Shown: one piece after another, positions 1 through 10,013 of the stretch | How positions within the stretch are numbered: position 1 is the first letter of the stretch | How the letters are laid out: each line of letters starts with the position of its first letter | Source: Scleromitrula shiraiana | Lineage: Eukaryota; Ascomycota; Leotiomycetes; Helotiales; Sclerotiniaceae | Assembly: GCA_028455995.1 (NCBI GenBank) | Contig: JABELC010000010.1 | Span: forward strand, 434,001-498,000 | Length of the DNA stretch: 64,000 nt | Reading direction: 5' to 3' | Position numbers and translations under genes: made by a program | Notes under the pieces: model-generated | What the model saw: only the letters and a program-made list of their open reading frames with translations | What the model was told of the DNA's origin: nothing | Databases searched by the model: none

Positions 1-951
1 TGGGGATGATGAGGATGGATGGTTGAGGACCGGGGGGTTGGCGGCAAGTCAGGAGGCGAGAGTCAGGGATGTGAGAACTGTGGATGAGAGTGGGGAGATG
101 GGGGAGAGAGAGGATGATGAGGATGATATTCCAGATATGGAGGATGAGGAGGACGATGAGGAGGCTATTATTCGAGATCCAAAAGCTGATAATGCTAACT
201 CGTGAGTCATATCTCGAAATCTCTCAAATCTGTATTTCGATAATAGATACTAATGCAAATTCTAAATAGATCTCGTCGCACATACACCATCTACATCGCA
301 TACACACCCTACTACCGAACACCTCGACTCTACCTATCCGGCTACCTGGCCAGTTCCCAACCCCTCCCACCCCATTTAATGATGGAAGATATAGTCGGCG
401 ACTACAAAGACAAAACCGTCACTCTAGAAGACTTCCCCTACTTCAGCAACAATATAAAAATGGCATCAATCCACCCCTGCAAACACGCCAGCGTAATGAA
501 AACCCTTCTCGATCGCGCCGACGCCGCTCTCAAACTCCGCCGCGAGAAACAACGCCAGGGGAAGAAATTACCCGGCTCAAAGGATACGGGTATGGAGGGT
601 CTGGTGGATGATTTGGAAAAGACGAGTTTAGATAAAAAGGCTGTTGTGGAGGGGATGAAGGCGGGCGGGAATGGTAATGATGAGTGGGAGGTTTTGCAGC
701 ATGATAGTGAGTTTGCGGGTGAGGAGGAGGAGGTTGCTATTAGAGTTGATCAGTATCTTGTTGTGTTTTTGAAGGTATGTTTTTTGCTTCTTCTTTCCTT
801 TCCTTTTATTTCCTTTCCTTTACTTTACTTTCCTGTCCAATAATCATCCCTCCCGCCCTCCCTTTTTACACATAGAGCCCAACTAACAAAATCACAGTTC
901 ATGGCTAGTGTCACCCCCGGTATCGAGCACGATTTCACAATGGGAGTCTAA
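1..951 (+). CDS. ATG3: Autophagy E2-like enzyme Atg3 (5' end outside window)
   Basis: This is the C-terminal part of Atg3, the cytosolic E2-like enzyme that takes Atg8 from Atg7 and passes it to phosphatidylethanolamine on the growing autophagosome. Coding segments are 1-201, 270-774 and 898-951, with introns 202-269 and 775-897. Joining them gives an acidic flexible region, then RTYTIYIAYTPYYRTPRLYL, the E2 core, the catalytic motif HPCKHA with its cysteine, and a C-terminus FMASVTPGIEHDFTMGV. All are hallmarks of Atg3. The N-terminal membrane-curvature helix lies upstream of the window. An insertion of about 70 residues between the HPC motif and the final helix is charged and low in complexity. 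The reading frame is continuous across both introns, so the gene appears intact. Confidence 0.95.
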
Positions 952-3299
952 GTTTAAGTTCTACTTGCCTTAACCCTCTTCTCCAATTACTCTCATCATA
1001 AGGGTTTCGAGAAGAAGGAAAATAATACTTTCTTCTGTTTCCATCTGTGTTCTTTTTTTCCCTCTCTCGCTAGGTATCGCAACATGGATGGATGGCATGG
1101 TAGGGAATGGATAGGTGTTTGGGCGTATGGGATGCATGCACTGTTCTTCGCATTACATTACATATCATATCATCATACCTATTCTAGATACTCCAGTTTA
1201 GTTTAGTTTAGTTCTCTTGCTTGCTTTACATGGTGAGGGGTAATAAGGTATCAAATGGATATTATCTTACAGGTTTTTGACTCTTCACCTGATGCTTGTT
1301 TTGCTGTTCTTGTTGGTGTGGTTACTCGGGTTCGGCATGGTCTAGTTAGTCTACTACTAACCAGTAGCTAATTGTTCAATCCCACACATCTACCTACTCC
1401 ATACTCTATCCCATAGCTTTCTATTCCTTCCCATCTCGCTAATACCATTCAAGACAATATAACATCATCGACATCCTAGACCAGATTCTCTGAATCATAA
1501 ATATTTAGTTGCATAATCCCAAGTTCTTAAGTCTAAAATAGAAGTCTAAAATAGAAGTCTAAAATAGAAGTCTAAAATAGAATCTCCTCATCATCATAAC
1601 ACGCGCTCTGCTCTAACTCAACCTAATTAATATCATACACATCTCTCTTCTCTCGATTACAAATCTCAAATACCCTCTATATATTTCTCCACTACTACAA
1701 CTATGTACATGATTCCCAACCCCCTATCCTCTCCAACCTAAATTTATCCTGAGAAATAAAATACGTTGACATATCGATATTTGCATTTTGTTTATTATAT
1801 TATATCATATCATATCATATCAAATCATAGATAGAATATCGGTCTTTGAACTAACGGGGGTGTAATGGTATTTGGGAATGTTATGCTGTGTTCTTTGGGA
1901 TTGTGATTGGGATTGGAAGGGGAAGGGGAAGGTAGGTTGGGTCCTCTATGGTGTGGTGTTATTGAGGCGCCGAGGGGGCGTGGGGGGGGGTTATTTGATA
2001 TGGTATGGTATGGTAGAAATCTGTTTGCGGAGGGTATAGTGGACTGCGAAGAGATATTTGGATTTTGATTTGGAGAGGTTGAAACTTGAAAGGGGGATTG
2101 GTTATGATGTGGAATATATAAAATATAATGAGATGTAGGAAGAAAGTAGATCGAGCATACATTAGTAGGTTGCTAATGTATGCACGTGAATGAGTACATG
2201 ATCAACAATCTCAAGGGAATTGGGCAATCTTGGCCTGTAGGATAGGATGGATGGTGTCTATGAGGGAGGGATTTATAAGCTAATCGGCGTTTGGAATCGG
2301 GGAGGTGAGATGTCGAATATGGGAATGAATGGTTGTGAGTGATAGGATATTTAGACGATTTGGCGAGAGGAAATAATCTATGGACTCAAGGTCGTTGTGG
2401 GGATACTGTGTTATGTGATTTGGATGGGTGTGGTAGATTAGAATATCTGGAAAGAAGGCGGAGAACAGATGGGTTGCGTCCTGGAAGTATATATGAGATG
2501 CTATTACAGTAGATAACTGCTTATTGCGTGTTAGTTTGGGAGCTTAATATTGAAGGTAGACCGGTCAAAGAATCTTGTTTTTGGAGATATATGATGAGAT
2601 AGATACACAAGCAGATGATTCTATCGGGGTTCAAACCTAATTCGTTGTATAGAAATGGGTATATGCAGACTAACCTACAACCCCATCCAGATAGATGATT
2701 GAGTAGCTAACCCAATCACCCACATTAGAAATAAATCAAGTAGGATAAGATATGCTAGATACGCTTACAGACAAACTACTAGCGCTCTTGAACCCCGAGA
2801 TGTATTGTTTGTGGGGATATAAAGCAGCCTCAAGGATATTCTATTCTCTGTGTTTAGAACGGATAGTTAACTTGGAGTTGTGGGAATGGTATTTAGATGT
2901 TTGACTTTTGAAAACATGTTAGAAAATAGATGGAGCTCTGTCGTGTGTGTTTTTCTATCTGTCTGTCTGTCTGTCTCACTAGCGTTAACTTGGAGACTAA
3001 TAGACAGGTAGATAGATGAATGTAGGTGAGTTTTGTTTGCGTTGGTTTCCATACACTTACTAACTTAAATCAGACTATCTATCGTCTCTATCCCTCCTCG
3101 ACAAATAATAGACAATGGCTTGACATCCAAAAGGTGATTGAATTAGATCTAAATACCCCTTTCTTTTCTTATCTATCTATAGATGATCTATACCCCCTAT
3201 TCATCGAAACCAAATATCCGTTACCCTCCTCACCATTCCAAAAACCACCACCCTTCTTCTTCTTCTTCTTCTTCTATCTCCCCGTCATTCTACTCTATC
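952..3299. other. Intergenic spacer, ATG3 to O-methyltransferase
   Basis: No gene was recognised in this 2.3 kb between two convergent genes. It holds the ATG3 3' UTR, a 13-bp tandem array at 1529-1580, short ATATC runs near 1795-1830, TCTG repeats near 2960 and a CTT run near 3257. Short open frames here have no recognisable protein character. Confidence 0.7.
1529..1580. repeat. 13-bp tandem repeat, 4 copies
   Basis: The unit AAGTCTAAAATAG is repeated four times head to tail without mismatch in the ATG3 downstream spacer. It is a simple minisatellite with no evident function. Confidence 0.9.
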
Positions 3300-4955
3300 C
3301 TAATCCCTCAACCTCCCCATCCCCACCCCATCAAAAAGCGGCAACAAAAACGCCTCCACCCTTTTTTCGCTAACCAACCTCTCATTAAACTCCCGCAACC
3401 TCTCCAAATCCCCCCCCTTCCATAAATTATCCCCCTCTTTCTTCGTCCACGGATTCTCCTCGCTACTGTCTGCTACGAGACTTCGTCTTAGGATGTTATC
3501 GGCGAGGATGAGGCCGCCGGGGCGCAGGAGACGGGTAGGGGTGTTGGGGTAGGGGGCGGAAGAGGAAGAGGAAGAGGAGATTATGGGGGTGGTGTTTGGA
3601 GGGGAGAGGGAGAGGATTAGGGAGAGGTAGGCTGGGTAGGAGGATTTGTCGGCGTCGATGAAGATTAGATCGTAGGGTTGTTGGAGGGTTTTGATGAGGG
3701 TTTTTATGCTGGATATATCTTTTAGCTTCTTTTCTTTCATGATTTCTTCTTTTTTGACTCTTTTGGGGGAAGAGGAGGAGGAGAAAGTAGAAGGGGGGAT
3801 GGAAGAAAGTGGGTGAAATAGGAAAGTCTTACGATTCTTGGGCATCTCCAACGATGATATCGATGTTGGTGATGTTGTTTTTCTTGAATGTTTCACGTGC
3901 TATTTCGGCATATTCGGGGGAGAATTCGAGACCGGTTACGTGACCTTCTGGTCCGACTGCTGATGCCCACTGATGATGGGTATCGAGTTAGTAAAGATAG
4001 ATAGATGATAGATGATAAATGAATGGAGCGTCTTGGTGGTGGTGAATATAGTGAATAATCGGAACGTGTGAACAAACGCATCGTGGCTGAGATGAGATGG
4101 GATAGACAGACAGGTAAATGAATGAATTAACTTACGCCCATGGTACTGAAGCCAATGAATACACCGATTTCGAGGACTGTATAACATGTTAATCAATTGA
4201 AATGGAATGAACATTATAGAACAGGTGTTGTTTGATATGACAGATTAAGAAAAAAAGGAGAGAATCAACAGAAACTCTACAGGGACTCTTTCTAATTCTG
4301 AAGACTGTAGTCCCACGACAAATCATCCATCTTAAAGCCACAGAGTAGATTTGCCGTGCATTTCGGTTTGGTAAAATGATATGTAACTTGCAACTTGCAA
4401 TTGCCAACATTTCGAGCATCTGGTATGATTATGATATACTTCAAAATGAAGCAATCAAATATAACGTTTCATGGTCATCAAAACCAGACCCTCACAGGTT
4501 CCAAACCTTGACAATCTTCTCACTCAAACTAAAGAGTAATACTAATTATCACATAACCATAACCATAATTATCCATAGGAATATGGAAAATTTGATCTCA
4601 AACCACTTTCCAAATTCCCCATCAACCTTCCCCACACCCCACCTTTCAACCCCCCAATTCCATTCCCTCTTCCTCTTCAAATTCCCAAACCTCACAGAAC
4701 AAAACAGAACAAATCCCAATATAAAATTAAAAAAATTAGAAACTCACTCCTCTTAGCCCCCATAGCCTTAGCCATAAAGATCTGAAATTGCGATTGCAGA
4801 GGCGAAATCATATAATTCGCCTTCTCATGTTCAGAACCCCAAGCATAATGTTCGGTGATGTGAGATGGGAGCGGGGTAGAGTGTTTGAAGGCGTATTCTG
4901 AGACTTTTTTTGCAACTTCGGGGGTTGGGTAGAGGGGGGTTTCATTGGATAACAT
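3300..4955 (-). CDS. Caffeoyl-CoA O-methyltransferase-like enzyme (class I SAM)
   Basis: This is a predicted 264-residue SAM-dependent O-methyltransferase of the small cation-dependent (COMT/CCoAMT) family, which methylates catechol-type hydroxyls. Exons on the minus strand are 4955-4748, 4176-4136, 3969-3833 and 3708-3300, and the frame closes exactly. The N-terminus ends in KR and splices into ILEIGVFIGFSTMGWASAVG, which is SAM motif I. Then come GLEFSPEYAEIARETF, DLIFIDADK (metal and catechol site) and GGLILADNIL. These occur in family order and the length is normal for it. A Ser-rich loop interrupts the region between DADK and GGLIL. Intron 1 is 571 nt, far longer than others here. The natural substrate cannot be told from sequence. 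There is no biosynthetic cluster around it. Confidence 0.88.
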
Positions 4956-5700
4956 TTTTGTGGGTGGATTGGTTATTTAGTGTTGTGTTGATGTGGTGAG
5001 TTGGGTGGTGATGATTGAAGGGGAGAAGGAGATATAAGGGTGATAAGATATGAAGGGAGGAAGAGCAGAAAGAAAGAAGAAGAGAAAAGAGGGGAAGATG
5101 GAGATGGGATGGGATAGTACTTAAATAGTAAAATACGTAAAATTATTCTTGCTATGTATCATGAAACCAAAATCTAATCAAGTAATTCACAATTCACCAT
5201 CCCGCTAGCTATAGTGAGAGTATATCACGACACATCAGATGATTCATACCTAGATATTGCTATCATCATCATCTTGCATTCGGTATTCGGGTTAACACGT
5301 AATAGAACTATGGATAGTTAGTTAGTTAGTTAGTTAGTTCTATCCTTTCTATAGAGGTTTGCCCAGGGGTTAGGAGTTAAGATCTAGAGTGGATCGGATA
5401 TGGATTATTCCACCCGAATTCTTGTTCCTTTGCTAGATTGAGATTCCATTACTCGAGTATTGGGAAGTGGGAAGTTGAATTATGTAATCAAAAAAAAAAG
5501 GGATATTGATTGGTGTTGGGATTTTAAATCCTTGGCTACAGTAAAGCTTACCTTATGGGCTTATGTCCATGTGTTTGTTGTTGATGGATCTGATAGATAG
5601 ATGTTGGCGGCGTGTGCTTGCTGACTGACTATCTATGCTAAATTTATTGAACCGGTCAGTATCGGTAGATCGTCGGTACCGGTAGATCTAGTCCCTAGCC

Positions 5701-5728
5701 TCTAACCTCTAACCTCTAACCTCTAGCC
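5701..5728. repeat. 7-bp tandem repeat (CTCTAAC), 4 copies
   Basis: Three exact CTCTAAC units and one CTCTAGC variant lie about 200 bp upstream of ISN1. The unit resembles but is not the CCCTAA telomere repeat, and it is too short to be an interstitial telomere tract. Confidence 0.8.
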
Positions 5729-5782
5729 GCCTCTCCCTATCTCTGTTGTTCCTTCTGTCAGTGCAGTGCCAACCAACAACTG

Positions 5783-5790
5783 TATAAAAG
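5783..5790 (+). promoter_or_regulatory. ISN1: TATA-like element before ISN1
   Basis: TATAAAAG lies 139 bp before the ISN1 ATG and is followed by an A/C-rich leader. This spacing is plausible for a fungal TATA box, but no other core signal supports it. Confidence 0.35.
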
Positions 5791-5928
5791 TCGAATGAAG
5801 ATATAGATATACTTCTACGTACTTCTAATTATCTACATCTCCTAAATTATTCTCCAACAAAGAACAAATACATACATATTTACATCAACGATATAATTAA
5901 ATTATAAGTTTGATCAATTTCATTTAAA

Positions 5929-8103
5929 ATGACTACAAGGTATTCCCAATTCCTTTCTTCTATCGAGTTTCTTATTCATCATTAACAACACATTTTCCAT
6001 AGTCTACTATCTGATCTAACATGATATAGATATCGAGTTGAATGTACGTGTTCAATATTTATACTCATAAACCTCAACAACAACCTCAACAACAACAACA
6101 TTAGTTATTAATACTTTCTAGATGCTCTCAAAACTCATAGAAGAGATCAATTCATAGGTATTATATTCAATTTCTTCATTCCATACCAATTATACTATAC
6201 CAATTCCCCTTTCATTTTCGAGAGTTCTCCTTTCATGTTGGTTCAACTAATCCAACAACTTAAGTCATACATATTATATCATACCCTACCTCCTCAATGG
6301 ATCATATATGATCATAAGTCCTCATATTTTACATTTGACAAGTGTTACAAAATCAATCCAAAAATGAATACAATAACTAATGATTACTTTTTATCATCAT
6401 ATAGAATGGATCAAGGGTTTATTAGCAGTACCATTTGTATTACATTCCCAACCAACCGGTGTATTTGAATCTCGAAATGGTTCAATTGGTGATATGGCTG
6501 AAATGGCCCATCGTCGATATGTTGAAATTATGCAGGATGTTGAAGATATGATTGATGATCATAGTAAGTTATTTCATCTTCTATTTCTATATCCTTTTTC
6601 TGTCATGACAATATTCTAAAATATATATTAGTTGCACATCAAAAAGTAGGACTAGGAGGTCAATCCAAATTGAAATTATTAGTACCAAGTATTGGTATAT
6701 TTTTCACTAGACTTCCACTTGCAGATGCATTCAGATATCAAGATAAGAAGAGATTTATATCGTCGAGAAGATTTGTTCCTCCTTCTTTTAATGATATTAG
6801 ATTGATTTTAAATACGGCTCAACTTATGGGTGTTATTTCTTCTGGTCCTGTTGATTTGGCTACTTTTGATGGTGATGTTACTTTGTAAGTTTATTTTACT
6901 TGTTCATCTATAACTCATTGAATTTATGAGTTTGAGGGGAATAGAACTGGGTTGATTGATATCTTGTGTAGATATGATGATGGTAAAAGTCTTGAACCTA
7001 CCAATCCTGTTATTGAAAGAATAATCAGTAAGTTTAACTCTGAATATATATATATCTACCCATATACTAACAAATTATAGATCTCATGAGTCATAATACC
7101 AAAATTGGTATTGTAACAGCAGCTGGATATACTGAAGCTGAGAAATATTATGGAAGACTTCATGGTCTTTTAGAAGCTATTAAAGCATCTACAATTCTAA
7201 CACCAGAACAAAAAGAAAATCTTATAATAATGGGTAAATACATTTTGGATTACTATTTTCCCATCCTTCCTTCGTTCCAACATACCTACCTACCTATTAC
7301 ATACAATCTTCTCCCTTTGTCACACCCTCTCATTCACTTACTCAACCCCCCTCCCCTCTCCCACAAAATCCCACCATCCAACTAACACCCCCACAGGCGG
7401 CGAATCTAACTTCCTCTTCACCTACTCCCCCACCTCCCCGCACCTCCTAACCCACCACCCCCGCCGCACCTGGATCCTCCCCAGCATGTCCACCTGGACA
7501 CAACCCCCCATAACCGCTCTTCTCGACCTCGCCGAATCCTCCCTCCGAGAATGCATCACCAACCTCTCTCTTCCCGCCACCATTCTCCGCAAAGAGCGCG
7601 CCGTCGGTATTATACCCTCGGAACCTGGGTATCATTTTGAAAGAGAATCATTAGAGGAGACGGTACTGGTTGTGCAGAAAAAGCTGGAGATGAGTGAGGT
7701 GGGGAGGGCGTTGCCGTTTTGTGCGTTTAATGGCGGTAATGATGTTTTTGTCGATATTGGGGATAAGAGCTGGGGGGTATTGGTTTGTCAGAAGTTTTTT
7801 GGGAGACGTGAGCGTGGCGAGCGTGGCGAGCATAGCAAGGGATCTCCCACTCCAGATCAATCCCAATCGCAGTCCTCAGAAGACATTAAAGAAGTAGAAG
7901 AACAGGACATAGACATTGGAATTAAAGGCGAAAGAACACTACATGTAGGAGATCAATTTTTGAGCGCGGGCAGCAATGATTTCAAAGCGAGGGTTGTGGG
8001 GACGACGGCTTGGATTGCGAATCCTAAGGAGACGGTGGAGTTGCTGGATGAGTTGGGGGAGTTGATTAGGTTGAATAAAGGGAAGTGGGATAGGGTGGGA
8101 TAG
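5929..8103 (+). CDS. ISN1: IMP-specific 5'-nucleotidase 1
   Basis: Isn1 hydrolyses inosine monophosphate to inosine in purine turnover. It is a cytosolic HAD-like enzyme largely confined to fungi and some protists. Eight exons give 462 residues: 5929-5939, 6030-6043, 6122-6157, 6405-6563, 6632-6884, 6972-7027, 7081-7233 and 7397-8103. The frame is kept through all seven introns. The spliced N-terminus MTTRYRVEYALKTHRRDQFI runs into EWIKGLLAVPFVLHS, the Isn1 signature. The Asp-rich motif LATFDGDVTLYDDG, then TAAGYTEAEKYYGRLHGLL and MGGESNFLF follow, with a C-terminus FKARVVGTTAWIANPKET. The first three coding exons are only 11, 14 and 36 nt. The inserted linker around 7805-7920 is charged and low in complexity. 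Expressed from the divergent spacer shared with the O-methyltransferase gene. Confidence 0.95.
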
Positions 8104-8768
8104 GATGGAGAGGGAGGGAGGAGGGATTCGAGGGGATTTGGATTGTTTTGTTTTGTTTTGTTTTGTTTTATTTTGATGCGGATGGGGATTGGGATGGGGT
8201 GGAATGGAATGGAAGGAAGGAAGTATGAAGGATGGGATGGGTGATGGAAGGGAAGGGGGGAATTGATATATTTTTATTAGTGTTCTTGAATCTTGCTCGT
8301 TTCTTTTTATGATCTTTTGTTTTCTGGTCTCTGGTTGCTGTTTGCTGTTTGCTGTTTGCTTTTTTATTATTATTGCTATCTATTACATGAATCCCGGTCC
8401 TGCCCCAATTCCAATTCCAATTTCAATCAACGTTCCAATTTTTCTTATTCCTCATCTATTACATCCATATCGCCAAGCAGGATTAACAATTTTGAGCATA
8501 GTATAGCATAATATAGCATAGCATAGCGTAACCAGCATAGCGTAATCAGCAAACTCCCACATATATACCAATTTTCACAGTGTACTTTCGAAAGAGCGTT
8601 TAGCCGATTAGATTATTATTTATCACTTACTCGAGAAATTATGAATCCAGATAGTGACTAATAACACACACACACACACACAACGCACACCACACCAATT
8701 CTTCATAAACCCATATCTCTCAGATCTCAAAATAACCTATCTACCACCCACCACCTCATACAAACCAT
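8104..8768. other. Convergent spacer, ISN1 / methyltransferase
   Basis: This 3'-to-3' spacer has a TTTTG run near 8145-8175, repeated TTTGCTG near 8337-8360, ATAGCAT-type repeats near 8500-8530 and an (AC)n tract near 8665-8681. No gene was seen. Confidence 0.7.
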
Positions 8769-10013
8769 TTATTTACCATCCCCCTCCCCCTTCACATCCC
8801 CATTCCCCTTCACATCCCCATCCCCACCCCCCCTCTCCAAAACAACCCCCCACCAAACCCTCCACCCAACCCATTTCCTCCCCCTCTCCCCCAGCCCCAA
8901 CCCCAACCCCAACCCGTCTCCACCATCCCCCTCAATATCCCCCCCCTCCACCCTCCCCTCCCTCACACTCCCCAACACTTCAAATCCCCATCTCCTGCCT
9001 TCCTTTAATACATCGCTAATTTCATGTGCGAAACTCTGTCCTCTGATTTTTGTTTTCTTCTGCTTTTCTTTCCCTTGTCCTTTTTTATTTTGATTTTTAT
9101 TTTCGATTTCGTTTTGGTTTTGGTTTTCATCTGTCTCTTTCTCAGATATCGTGAAGCCGGCTTGTGAGAAAGAACTTATTTCGGTATGTATGTTTGTTAT
9201 TAGGATTCTTTGGACTTGATTTTGATTTCTAGTTTTATTTCTATTTCCATCACCATTCACATCTTCTTGTTCCTGATTCTCATTGGTGGGATTTAGATTT
9301 GGATTTAGATTTGAATTTAGATTTGGTTTTGGGTTTGGTTTCAAGAGGAAATTTACAGTAGCGAAGAATGTAGGGAGCGGTATGTGTTCGAGGACCAAAG
9401 TGCTGAGTATGAAGTCTGCTTTTCCTTTAACGAGTTCCGTGATTTCCGAGTTGGGAGTTAGGTCCCGTGCGTCGAATGCGTGGAATTGTATATTGGGAAT
9501 ATGCGTATCAGCAGTCGAAGACGGGGAAGACGGGGAAGACGGGGAAGAGGAGGATAAAGAGGATATAATTCCCTCGCATCTCGATCGCGCAATCTCAAGC
9601 ATAGCATCTGATACATCGAGCCCGTAGATCTGGGCTATGTGCTCTCGATAGGGTGGGGAGAGAAGGAGGGAAGTGGTGCGGGCGGTGCCGCAGCCTAGGT
9701 CTGTTATTGTGAGGTTTTGGTTTTGGGGGGAGGGAAGATCAGAGAATAGGAGGGTGAGGAGGGGTGGGATGAGTTGGGTGTCGATGGCTATGAGGGGGTT
9801 GTGGTCGGTGTCGTAGGTGGAGGCCCAGAGGTTGTAGAGTGTGGGGGTTGGGACTGAGGTTATGGGTGTAGGTGTGGGTGTGGGTGAGGAGGTTGAGATT
9901 AAGGAAGCGGTGGAGGTGGATGGTTCGTTGGGCATGTCGGTGCTGTCTCTTGACGGGGATATGCTGGGTGAGGATGGAGATGGTGATGTAGATGGGAAAT
10001 TTGAGTTGCCCAT
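8769..10013 (-). CDS. Class I SAM-dependent methyltransferase with Asn-rich insertions
   Basis: This single-exon gene encodes 414 residues. After a Ser/Pro/Thr-rich N-terminus of about 55 residues comes LYNLWASTYDTDHNPL, the entry segment of a common fungal methyltransferase group. SAM motif I, ITDLGCGTARTTSLLL, and the acidic motif II, GLDVSDAMLEIARSR, follow, then a region ending SFAHEISDVLKEGRRWGFEVLG and a C-terminus RGRKWVGWRVWWGVVLERG. The substrate is unknown. Two long Asn/Gln/Lys-rich stretches (about residues 225-265 and 285-320) interrupt the fold where homologues have short loops. The last 100 or so codons are strongly G-biased. An upstream start is unlikely because the 5' flank is not coding-like. 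Confidence 0.82.
   Translation of the reverse strand: MGNSNFPSTSPSPSSPSISPSRDSTDMPNEPSTSTASLISTSSPTPTPTPITSVPTPTLYNLWASTYDTDHNPLIAIDTQLIPPLLTLLFSDLPSPQNQNLTITDLGCGTARTTSLLLSPPYREHIAQIYGLDVSDAMLEIARSRCEGIISSLSSSSPSSPSSPSSTADTHIPNIQFHAFDARDLTPNSEITELVKGKADFILSTLVLEHIPLPTFFATVNFLLKPNPKPNLNSNLNPNLNPTNENQEQEDVNGDGNRNKTRNQNQVQRILITNIHTEISSFSQAGFTISEKETDENQNQNEIENKNQNKKGQGKEKQKKTKIRGQSFAHEISDVLKEGRRWGFEVLGSVREGRVEGGDIEGDGGDGLGLGLGLGERGRKWVGWRVWWGVVLERGGGDGDVKGNGDVKGEGDGK

Larger units (their letters stand above)
4956..5928. promoter_or_regulatory. Divergent intergenic region, O-methyltransferase / ISN1
   Basis: This 973-bp spacer separates two divergently transcribed genes and must hold both promoters. 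A TATA-like TATAAAAG lies at 5783-5790, about 140 bp before the ISN1 start codon. A GTTA run (about 5318-5338) and four copies of a 7-bp CTCTAAC-type unit (5701-5728) are also visible. Nothing else was recognised. Confidence 0.5.

Noticed and set aside
3026..3425. Plus-strand Pro/Ser/Phe-rich frames near the O-methyltransferase end
   Set aside because: They consist of a CTT microsatellite and the antisense of the G-rich end of the methyltransferase.
5701..5728. Possible interstitial telomere repeat
   Set aside because: The unit is seven bases (CTCTAAC) rather than CCCTAA, with only four copies.
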